64,000 nucleotides of DNA from Hymenobacter aerophilus DSM 13606. GTDB taxonomy: Bacteria > Bacteroidota > Bacteroidia > Cytophagales > Hymenobacteraceae. How positions within the stretch are numbered: the stretch's first letter is position 1; every line of letters begins with the position of its first letter. The notes beneath the pieces were generated by a model. It searched no databases. It was not told the origin of the DNA and worked only from the letters and a program-made list of their open reading frames with translations. Positions 8,164-14,625 of this stretch are shown here, piece after piece. The stretch spans positions 62,001-126,000 of the forward strand of contig NZ_KB907811.1 of assembly GCF_000382225.1 (NCBI RefSeq). Direction: 5' to 3'. The position numbers and the translations under genes are program-made.

Positions 8164-9170
8164 GTCCGGATAACTTTCACGGTCAGCAGAATATCGAGCC
8201 CAATGAGCAGTAGGGCCAGGGCCAGCGGGTAGCGGTAGCGGTTGTCGGCCACGGCCACGGTGCGCACCTGCTGGGCCTGCCCCTCCAGCTGGTTGAGGGC
8301 CGAGAGCAGCTGCGGAAACTCGTTGCGCTGGTCGGTCAGCTCGAAATACTGGCCGCCGGTTTGCTCGGTCAGCCGGCGCAGCGGGGCCGGCACCAGCCGC
8401 GTTACGGCGTCGCGGCCGCGGGCGTCGCGCACGTAGCCCGGCCGGCCGTCGGCGCGCGGAATGCGGCTGCCCTCGGTGGTGCCCACGCCCACTGTGAACA
8501 CGCGGGCGCCGGAGCGGGCCAGCACCCGCACCGTGCCTTCGAGGTTGTCGCCAAAATCTTCGCCGTCGGTGGCCAGCACCACGGCCGTAGCGCGGGGCGG
8601 CACGGGCGGCACGCCGGCCGAAGGGGCGCTGACTGGCGCGGCGGCCGGGGTCAGGCGGGCCAGTACCAGCTTAAGCGGGGGCACCAGGTCGGTGGTGCCC
8701 ACCGGCAGCAGGTTGGTTTGCAGCGTGCTCAGAAAAAGCTGCAGCGCGTCTTGGTCGTAGGTGAGCGGGCACTGCACGTAGGCTTCGCCGGCAAACACGA
8801 TGAGGCCCAGGCGGTCGGCGGGGAAGCGGCGCACGAGCGAGGCCAGTTCGGCCTGCAGCTTCTGGAGGCGCGAGGGGGCCACGTCGGGCGCGTTCATCGA
8901 GCGCGAAAGGTCGACGAGCAGCCACACGTCTTTGCCGGCCGTGCGCACCGGGTGCTGCGTGAGGCCGTAAGCGGGACCGAGCAAAGCGGCGCCCAACAGG
9001 CCGCCGTACAGCAGGCGCAGGGTTAGTTTCCAGCCCAGCCGGCCGCCGTGCTGGCCCAGCGGCGCGGCCAGCCGGCGGGTGCGGAGGGCGTAGCCGAGGT
9101 AAAAAATAAAAAAAAACACGGCCGCGGCCACCTCCGGCCAGCCCGGCAGATAGGCCCAGTTCAACGCCAC
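8160..9170 (-). CDS. VWA domain membrane protein, BatB-like
   Basis: Starting at GTG 9170 the product has 336 residues: a first membrane segment (about 9-24), a second (about 53-70), a von Willebrand factor A domain, and a C-terminal membrane helix (about 310-330). The MIDAS metal site is complete: DLSRSMN (DxSxS), the Thr in GTTDL and the Asp in ATDGED. An alternative GTG at 9254 would add 28 residues of poor coding character, so the shorter start is preferred. It is translationally coupled to the TPR gene. The family is linked to oxidative-stress tolerance in Bacteroides; moxR, the DUF58 gene, batA and batD are not beside it. Confidence 0.8.
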   Translation of the reverse strand: MALNWAYLPGWPEVAAAVFFFIFYLGYALRTRRLAAPLGQHGGRLGWKLTLRLLYGGLLGAALLGPAYGLTQHPVRTAGKDVWLLVDLSRSMNAPDVAPSRLQKLQAELASLVRRFPADRLGLIVFAGEAYVQCPLTYDQDALQLFLSTLQTNLLPVGTTDLVPPLKLVLARLTPAAAPVSAPSAGVPPVPPRATAVVLATDGEDFGDNLEGTVRVLARSGARVFTVGVGTTEGSRIPRADGRPGYVRDARGRDAVTRLVPAPLRRLTEQTGGQYFELTDQRNEFPQLLSALNQLEGQAQQVRTVAVADNRYRYPLALALLLIGLDILLTVKVIRT

Positions 9171-9299
9171 GGTAACGGGTTCATGTTCACAATACAACCA
9201 GCCAAAAAAGGGCGGCACGGCGGCGGGCAAAAAGCGCCAAATAGCGGCCCGCACGCCCCAAACGCAGAGGCAAGATGGAAGTTATTTTTCGGAACAGGG

Positions 9300-9328
9300 T
9301 TTGAATCTCCATCCGGCTCGTATATTTG
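9300..9328 (+). promoter_or_regulatory. Promoter of tRNA-Ser
   Basis: TTTG at 9300-9303 and TATATTTG at 9321-9328 are separated by 17 bp, closely matching the Bacteroidota housekeeping promoter. The tRNA begins 33 bp further on. Confidence 0.65.
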
Positions 9329-9361
9329 CACCACCTTTCAACCGGAAAGGACAACCCTTCG

Positions 9362-9453
<92 letters not shown>

Positions 9454-9458
9454 GTTTG

Positions 9459-9552
9459 AATTAGTAATTGACAATTAGTAATTAATAAGTGCCCGAGCTG
9501 CCAACCGGTTTACGGGCACTCATTCTTAATTACTAATTATCAATTACTAATT
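9459..9552. repeat. Nested inverted repeat between tRNA-Ser and tRNA-Pro
   Basis: Outer 27-bp AT-rich arms (9459-9485 and 9526-9552, one mismatch) are themselves made of repeated AATTAGTAATT words. Inside them is an 8-bp GC hairpin AGTGCCCG/CGGGCACT (9488-9495, 9513-9520). It may terminate tRNA-Ser transcription. Confidence 0.85.
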
Positions 9553-9558
9553 ATTTTT

Positions 9559-9635
9559 CGGGGTGTAGCGTAGCCCGGTATCGCGCCTGCTTTGGGAGCA
9601 GGAGGCCGCAGGTTCGAATCCTGCCACCCCGACCA
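9559..9635 (+). tRNA. tRNA-Pro(TGG)
   Basis: Acceptor stem CGGGGTG/CACCCCG; anticodon stem CCTGC/GCAGG encloses TTTGGGA, so the anticodon is TGG. The T arm contains GGTTCGAATCC and the gene encodes its own CCA end (9633-9635). Confidence 0.95.
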
Positions 9636-9641
9636 TCAATT

Positions 9642-9676
9642 AGCCGTCAGCCCGCCTCTGGGGCGGGCGGCTTTTT
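9642..9676 (+). terminator. Terminator after tRNA-Pro
   Basis: GCCCGCC (9650-9656) pairs with GGCGGGC (9662-9668). AGCC/GGCT extends the stem around a bulge, and a TTTTT run follows. Confidence 0.65.
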
Positions 9677-9734
9677 GTTTTTTAGCACCCGCAACTTAGC
9701 GCAACCCTCGTTTTTAAGTTACCTCAGACAACCT

Positions 9735-9808
<74 letters not shown>

Positions 9809-9815
9809 CAGTGAG

Positions 9816-9853
9816 AAAAACCACTTAGCAGCTGTACTAAGTGGTTTTTTTTG
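9816..9853 (+). terminator. Terminator after tRNA-Arg
   Basis: AAAAACCACTTAG (9816-9828) and CTAAGTGGTTTTT (9837-9849) pair perfectly over 13 bp. The right arm runs into an 8-T tract. Confidence 0.85.
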
Positions 9854-9913
9854 TGACCCGCTTAGCCGCTTTGTAAGAAGTGCGACCAACGCAGCTGCTG
9901 CCCGGCTGCTCCT

Positions 9914-9921
9914 TACCTTTG
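9914..9921 (+). promoter_or_regulatory. Consensus -7 box close to the start codon
   Basis: TACCTTTG ends 6 bp before the ATG at 9928, so a transcript starting about 7 nt downstream would have almost no leader. This supports 9928 over the upstream in-frame start at 9880. Confidence 0.6.
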
Positions 9922-9927
9922 CCCTCT

Positions 9928-10221
9928 ATGAAACCGCCCCTTTTCCACCCCGGCCAGGAAGTTATCTGCACCAACGACGACTTTACCATGCTGCTGGTGC
10001 AGAATCCCAACATCCAGACGCCCAAGCGCGGGCCCATCTACACCGTGCGCGACATCTACGACACGCACAAGGGCTACGGCATTACGTTGCACGAAATCAA
10101 CAACGCGGGCGTGGCGCCGGGCTTTCCGGAGGCCAACTTCCACGAGTCGCGCTTTGCCCCGGTGCCGCCGCTGGAGGAAGTTGATATTTCCGCCGCCATC
10201 GAGGAAACCGTAACGGCCTGA
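9928..10221 (+). CDS. Small hypothetical protein, SH3-like pattern
   Basis: The 97-residue product starts at ATG 9928, placed directly after a consensus -7 box. It is soluble, with no signal peptide. The N-terminal FHPGQEVICTND and GPIYTVRDIYD segments suggest a small beta-barrel of the SH3/KOW kind, and the C-terminus is acidic (EEVDISAAIEE). No named family is recognised. It lies between the tRNA cluster and a molybdopterin-fold protein gene with its own promoter, so it is probably monocistronic. Function unknown. Confidence 0.7.
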   Translation: MKPPLFHPGQEVICTNDDFTMLLVQNPNIQTPKRGPIYTVRDIYDTHKGYGITLHEINNAGVAPGFPEANFHESRFAPVPPLEEVDISAAIEETVTA

Positions 10222-10288
10222 TTTCGGGCCTGACTACCAGTTGCCGCCAACTGCCGCTGCGCTGGCCCGGCAACTGCGCCCATCCAAT

Positions 10289-10296
10289 CATCTTTG
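10289..10296 (+). promoter_or_regulatory. Putative -7 box, molybdopterin-fold gene
   Basis: CATCTTTG, one base from TAnnTTTG, lies 14 bp before the ATG at 10311. Confidence 0.4.
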
Positions 10297-10310
10297 CCCA
10301 TCGCCTTTCT

Positions 10311-10799
10311 ATGCTGACTCGCCGCCTGCTGCCGCTTTTTGCCTTTGGTGTGCTGACTTCGCTGAGCCTTTCGGCCCAAAACCTGACACTGGCCGGCCCG
10401 GGCGCGGCCACCCGCACCCTCACGGCCGCCGAGTGGGCCGCGCTGCCCCGGGTTACGCAAACGGCCAAGGACAAAACCGGCAAAAGCCACCGCTACGAAG
10501 GCGTGCCGCTGCCCGCGCTGCTTCAGCTGCTGCAGGCGCCCCAGGGCAAGGCCCTGCATGGCCCCGCCCTCAGCCAGGCCCTGCTGGTAACGGCCGCCGA
10601 CGATTACCGCGTGGTAGTGGCCCTGCCCGAGCTCGACCCTACCTTCAACGACCAGACGGTGCTGCTGGCCGACCGTTGCGACGGCAAAGCCCTGCCCTCG
10701 GAAAGCGGGCCGTACCAGCTCATCATACCCCGCGAAAAGCGCCCGGCCCGCTGGGTGAAGCAGGTGCGCGAGCTGCGCGTAGTGGAAGTGAAGCCGTAA
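10311..10799 (+). CDS. Secreted protein with sulfite-oxidase-type molybdopterin fold
   Basis: The 162-residue product has a signal peptide (about residues 1-22, cut after LSAQ). It resembles the single-domain form of the oxidoreductase molybdopterin-binding fold: TLTAAEWAALP, the YEGVPLPALLQ block, LLVTAADDY and the closing GPYQLIIPREKRPARWVKQV segment. The Cys that ligates molybdenum in true sulfite oxidases, normally in the segment before YEGVPL, is not present. The only Cys of the mature part is in ADRCDGK. It may therefore be a non-catalytic relative. It is close to, but not in an operon with, the molybdenum hydroxylase genes starting at 12803. Confidence 0.78.
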   Translation: MLTRRLLPLFAFGVLTSLSLSAQNLTLAGPGAATRTLTAAEWAALPRVTQTAKDKTGKSHRYEGVPLPALLQLLQAPQGKALHGPALSQALLVTAADDYRVVVALPELDPTFNDQTVLLADRCDGKALPSESGPYQLIIPREKRPARWVKQVRELRVVEVKP

Positions 10800-10826
10800 A
10801 AGCGTTTGCTCCTTCAACGGAGCCGG

Positions 10827-10846
10827 GCCAGCAACTCCTTGCTGGC
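10827..10846. terminator. Weak hairpin in convergent spacer
   Basis: GCCAGCAA and TTGCTGGC form an 8-bp stem with a 4-nt loop between the 3' ends of two convergent genes. The T tract is poor. Confidence 0.45.
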
Positions 10847-10868
10847 TGTTCTCAGAATTGACCGCGCA

Positions 10869-12140
10869 TCACCGCTTCAGCTCGGCCAGCAGCCAGGACC
10901 CGGTTTCCGGTCCGGCCACTTGCTCCACGAGTTGCACAAACCCTGGATTGGTGCTGGTTTTTTGGGCCGCAGTCGTAGCCAGAATGTTCAGGAATTGCTC
11001 GGTACCCACGCGGGTGCGCAACGCGTGCAGGATGCCGGTGCCCTTGTTGTACATCACGCGGCGGTGCATAGTAAACTCATATTTATAGCGGTCAAACCCC
11101 CAAATTGGTGGTTTATCAGTGGTAGTTTGCGCCAAACGGGCAAGTTCCTTTTGATAGCCTGCTTCGTCGCCGCTGGCCTCTAAGTAGAGTAGGCTGGAGT
11201 AAGTGGCAAAGGCCTCGTTGAGCCAGTCGGTTTCGTCGTGAAACGAGCCGTAGGCCCACCATCTATGGCTGATTTCGTGGGCTAGAATTAGCAGTTCATC
11301 TGTTTGCGCTACATCAAAATCGGAATAAGTGATGACGGTAGCGTCATCCAGGAGCCCGTAGGCCCCGCTATTATTGCCAGGAAGGAGTACGGTGAACTTA
11401 TTAATCGGGGCCAGCCGCCCAATGGTACGGTTGTAAAAGGCCGTAATAACTTCCGCCTGCCGGAGGTTAACTGAATCGGTATGAGTCAGCGGGGCACCGG
11501 TCTTAACGAACGTGATGGGCGGCCCAGCGGCGGATACGGCTTGATAGAATTGTTGGGCTACGAGGACCGTGAGGTCGATGACGCTGGTGGTGCCTTTAAA
11601 CGTGTAACGGCAGGGCTGCTGCCGGCTGGGTGGGCGGGTGCCGCGCACCTGATAGCCGGGCGGCACCTGCACCGTCAGTTGGTAGGGCAATATTTCGTAC
11701 TCCTGATAGGGGCGAAAGGGTATCCATTCGCTTCGGGAGCTGAAAAGGACTGCCTGGTCGGTATAGTTACTCTGGCCGATTTCGCCGGTATACACCAACT
11801 CGATGTAGCGGCTGCGGCGTTGGTTTGGCGCATAGCGAACCTGAATCTGCTGGACAGAATCACGCACATATAGCACCGACGCAACGCGCTGCTGCACCGC
11901 CCGCGGAGCCTGCACCTGTTGCAGCTTATAGCGGCGGTTCAGGTTCAGCAGTACCACCGAGGTTGTGTCGGAAGCCGGCAAAGTGAAGCGGTAGCGGCAG
12001 GTGAAGGTGTGCGCTTCCGGCGCAACCTGGAGGGTAACCCGCACGCTGGGCGTGGCCAGAGCAGGGGAGGAGGCCGAAAGAGCCGTTAATAGCAGGAACA
12101 GCAGGAGGTATTTCACGGGATGGGGCGGAGGAGTTAGCAT
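10869..12140 (-). CDS. Secreted M1-like metallopeptidase
   Basis: The 423-residue product has a signal peptide (about residues 10-29). An N-terminal beta-rich domain (about 30-200) is followed by a gluzincin-type catalytic domain. The zinc motif is HEISH (288-292) with the downstream Glu in WLNEAF (309), as in M1 aminopeptidases, but the spacing is 16 residues where the family normally has 18. The GAMEN substrate motif is replaced by SGAYGLLDD (258-266). It is therefore probably a diverged M1 relative, exported, with uncertain specificity. It is divergent from the ABM-domain gene and convergent with the molybdopterin-fold gene. Confidence 0.85.
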   Translation of the reverse strand: MLTPPPHPVKYLLLFLLLTALSASSPALATPSVRVTLQVAPEAHTFTCRYRFTLPASDTTSVVLLNLNRRYKLQQVQAPRAVQQRVASVLYVRDSVQQIQVRYAPNQRRSRYIELVYTGEIGQSNYTDQAVLFSSRSEWIPFRPYQEYEILPYQLTVQVPPGYQVRGTRPPSRQQPCRYTFKGTTSVIDLTVLVAQQFYQAVSAAGPPITFVKTGAPLTHTDSVNLRQAEVITAFYNRTIGRLAPINKFTVLLPGNNSGAYGLLDDATVITYSDFDVAQTDELLILAHEISHRWWAYGSFHDETDWLNEAFATYSSLLYLEASGDEAGYQKELARLAQTTTDKPPIWGFDRYKYEFTMHRRVMYNKGTGILHALRTRVGTEQFLNILATTAAQKTSTNPGFVQLVEQVAGPETGSWLLAELKR

Positions 12141-12238
12141 GGATTAGCCGAGAATTATAAGCAGGGGTGAAGATGCATGCGCCAAACATTTTTTCGTCGA
12201 GCCGGTTCTACAAGCCTACCCATTTAACCCCCATTCTC

Positions 12239-12538
12239 ATGGTAAAAGTAGGATTGTTTGTACGTCTGGAAGCCAAGCCCGGCAAGGAGCAGGAAGTAGC
12301 TGATTTCCTGCGAGGGGGCCTAGCCCTGGTGGAGCAGGAGCCGGAAACTGCTACCTGGTACGGGGTGCAGATGGGCCCGACGACGTTCGGGATTTTCGAC
12401 ACGTTTGCCGAGGAAGCCGGCCGTAAAGCGCATTTGGGCGGCAAGGTTGCCGAAGCCCTGTTCGCCCAGGCCCCCGAGCTGTTCGCCTCCGCGCCAGCCG
12501 TGGAAATGCTTGATATCCTGGCTTCGAAAGGCGCCTAA
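12239..12538 (+). CDS. Antibiotic-biosynthesis-monooxygenase (ABM) domain protein
   Basis: The 99-residue product starting at ATG 12239 begins VKVGLFVRLEAKPGKEQEVADFL and continues through TWYGVQMG and FGIFDTFAEEAGRKAHL. This is the pattern of the dimeric alpha/beta-barrel ABM family, which includes YgiN-type quinol monooxygenases. It is cytoplasmic and a single domain. Specific activity cannot be assigned, because many ABM proteins have unrelated functions. An upstream in-frame start at 12167 is rejected since the homologous part begins at MVKVG. A strong terminator follows. Confidence 0.82.
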   Translation: MVKVGLFVRLEAKPGKEQEVADFLRGGLALVEQEPETATWYGVQMGPTTFGIFDTFAEEAGRKAHLGGKVAEALFAQAPELFASAPAVEMLDILASKGA

Positions 12539-12564
12539 CCGCCCTTACGACTGCCGACGCTGCT

Positions 12565-12620
12565 GCCGCCTTCCGGTGCTGCTGCCCTCTGGGGCGGGCA
12601 GCCCGGAAGGCGGCTTTTTT
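12565..12620 (+). terminator. Terminator after ABM-domain gene
   Basis: GCCGCCTTCCGG (12565-12576) pairs perfectly with CCGGAAGGCGGC (12603-12614). The inner segment also pairs (CTGCCC/GGGCAG), and a 7-T run follows. Confidence 0.85.
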
Positions 12621-12802
12621 TGATGCGGTACCGGCGGGCTGCGGGGGGCTGATGGTAGTTCAGAGGACCAGCCAGGGAGCCGGCCTTGGTAAAAGCGGCA
12701 AAATGCGGCCCCGAAGTATAACGCGCGGGCCGTTGCGGGCGTACAGCAAAAGCACGTGCCGGCCTTGTGCCGTCGCTTCCTTCACCACTTCTGCTCTTGT
12801 TT

Positions 12803-13321
12803 ATGTCGCAACTACTTACCAGCACCCCGCACCGTGGCGGCCTGCCGGCTCCGGTGCCCACCGGCCCGGTGCGCCTGCACATCAACGGCCAGACCCAAAC
12901 CCTGCAGCTCGCGCCCTGGACCAGCCTGCTCGACGCCCTGCGCGAGTACGCCCACCTCACGGGCACCAAAAAAGGCTGCGACCATGGCCAGTGCGGCGCC
13001 TGCACGGTGCTCGTCAACGGCCGCCGCATTAATAGCTGCCTCACGCTGGCCGTGATGCACGAAGACGACGACATCACGACCATCGAGGGCCTGGGCACGC
13101 CCGACCACCTCAGCCCGCTGCAGCAGGCCTTCGTCGACCACGACGCTTTCCAGTGCGGCTACTGCACGCCCGGCCAGATTTGCTCGGCCCAGGGCCTGCT
13201 CAACGAGTGCCGCGCCCACTCCGAAGCCGAAATCAAGGAGCTGATGAGCGGCAACCTTTGCCGCTGCGGCGCCTACACGGGCATCCTGAACGCGGTAAAG
13301 GAAGTCGTGGACAAACAGTAG
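12803..13321 (+). CDS. paoA: Molybdenum hydroxylase, [2Fe-2S] subunit (PaoA-like)
   Basis: The 172-residue product carries two [2Fe-2S] clusters. The plant-ferredoxin-type site is C59, C64, C67 and C79; the second site is C118, C121, C153 and C155. This is the small electron-transfer subunit of the xanthine dehydrogenase/aldehyde oxidase family. ATG 12803 is preferred over 12767 because the upstream residues are hydrophobic but do not form a proper signal. No twin-arginine motif is visible, unlike periplasmic E. coli PaoA, so the complex is probably cytoplasmic. The FAD and molybdenum subunits follow in the right order. The symbol rests on operon architecture. Confidence 0.9.
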   Translation: MSQLLTSTPHRGGLPAPVPTGPVRLHINGQTQTLQLAPWTSLLDALREYAHLTGTKKGCDHGQCGACTVLVNGRRINSCLTLAVMHEDDDITTIEGLGTPDHLSPLQQAFVDHDAFQCGYCTPGQICSAQGLLNECRAHSEAEIKELMSGNLCRCGAYTGILNAVKEVVDKQ

Positions 13322-13334
13322 TGAGTATCAGGTA

Positions 13335-13370
13335 TTGAGTAGTGAGACAAAAGCATGCCTCACTACTCAA
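13335..13370. repeat. Inverted repeat between paoA and paoB
   Basis: TTGAGTAGTGAG and CTCACTACTCAA form a perfect 12-bp pair with a 12-nt loop. Related TACTCACTACT words recur in the next 40 bp. It may attenuate or stabilise the operon transcript. Confidence 0.75.
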
Positions 13371-13413
13371 GAAACATACTCAGTACAAAATACTCACTAC
13401 TTAATACTAAGAA

Positions 13414-14436
13414 ATGTATCCCTTCACCTACTCCCGCGCTACTGATGTGGCCGATGCGGTGCGCGACAAGGCCGGCCACGGGGCCTCGGCCTATCTGGGC
13501 GGCGGCACCAACCTCATCGATTTGATGAAGTACAACGTCGAGCAGCCCGCGCATCTGGTTAATGTGGCCAAGCTGCCGCTTTCCAAAATCGAAGACCTGC
13601 CCGACGGCGGCCTGCGCCTCGGGGCCACGGCTACCAACGCCGATACGGCCTGGAACGAGCAGGTTAAGCAGCGCTACCCGATGCTGAACCAGGCGATTCT
13701 GGCGGGCGCCTCGCCCCAGTTGCGCAACGCGGCCACCAACGGCGGCAACCTCATGCAGCGCACCCGCTGCTACTATTTCTACGACATCGAAACGCCCTGC
13801 AACAAGCGGGAGCCGGGCTCGGGCTGCTCGGCCATCGGGGGCTACAACCGCATCCATGCCATTCTGGGGGCCAGCGAGGCCTGCATTGCCACCCACCCCT
13901 CGGATATGTGCGTGGCCCTGGCGGCGCTGGCGCCCACTGTGCGCGTGAGCGGGCCCAACGGCGAGCGGAGTATTGCTTTCGAGGACTTCCACCGCCTGCC
14001 CGGGGAGCTGCCCCAGTACGACAACACCCTGACTGAGGGGGAATTGGTTTTGTCGCTCGACCTACCCGAGAAAGGGTTTGCCAAGAACTTCACCTACCTC
14101 AAGCTCCGCGACCGGCACTCCTATGCCTTCGCCCTGGTAAGCGTGGCCGTGGGCCTGGAGCTGGACGGCGACACCATCACCGATGCCCGCCTGGCCTTGG
14201 GCGGCGTGGCCCACAAGCCTTGGCGCGACAAGTCGGCCGAGGAAATGCTGAAGGGCCAGCCCGCCACCGCCGAAACCTTCGGCCGCGTGGCCGCCCATGT
14301 GGTGGCCAACGCCGTGGGCCAGGGCTCCAACGATTTCAAGATTGAGCTGGCCCGCCGTGCCATCGTGCGGGCATTGCAGCAGGCCACCGAAGGCAAGCAG
14401 CAGGCGTCGGATGCTTTCTTGAATTCGAATCCGTAA
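13414..14436 (+). CDS. paoB: Molybdenum hydroxylase, FAD subunit with [4Fe-4S] site (PaoB-like)
   Basis: The 340-residue product has the FAD-binding motifs of the family: YLGGGTNLIDL (27-37) and QLRNAATNGGNL (112-123). Between the FAD motifs and the C-terminal domain it holds an insertion with C119, C129, C138, C157 and possibly C166, matching the extra [4Fe-4S] cluster of E. coli PaoB and of 4-hydroxybenzoyl-CoA reductase beta. It passes electrons between FAD and the iron-sulfur chain. The spacer to paoA is 92 bp and to paoC 189 bp, each holding an inverted repeat, so the operon is unusually loose. Confidence 0.92.
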   Translation: MYPFTYSRATDVADAVRDKAGHGASAYLGGGTNLIDLMKYNVEQPAHLVNVAKLPLSKIEDLPDGGLRLGATATNADTAWNEQVKQRYPMLNQAILAGASPQLRNAATNGGNLMQRTRCYYFYDIETPCNKREPGSGCSAIGGYNRIHAILGASEACIATHPSDMCVALAALAPTVRVSGPNGERSIAFEDFHRLPGELPQYDNTLTEGELVLSLDLPEKGFAKNFTYLKLRDRHSYAFALVSVAVGLELDGDTITDARLALGGVAHKPWRDKSAEEMLKGQPATAETFGRVAAHVVANAVGQGSNDFKIELARRAIVRALQQATEGKQQASDAFLNSNP

Positions 14437-14440
14437 GGCA

Positions 14441-14526
14441 GTAGCGCGAAGCTTCCACTTCGCGCGTCGTTGCTGAATTTCAAACGACCCCGTTCAACGA
14501 TACGCGAAGCGGAAGCTTCGCGCTAC
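14441..14526. repeat. Family B palindrome, copy 1
   Basis: Ends GTAGCGCGAAGCTTCC and GGAAGCTTCGCGCTAC with inner CTTCGCG/CGCGAAG pairing. It lies between paoB and paoC. The same ends recur at 25987-26080. Confidence 0.88.
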
Positions 14527-14625
14527 ATGCCCACGGCCCTTGTTGCCGCCGTGTTATCATACTACCAATCAGCCGAAAAGCTAACAGCAAGCAGCTACTA
14601 GCTAACAGCTCCAAAAATATATCCC

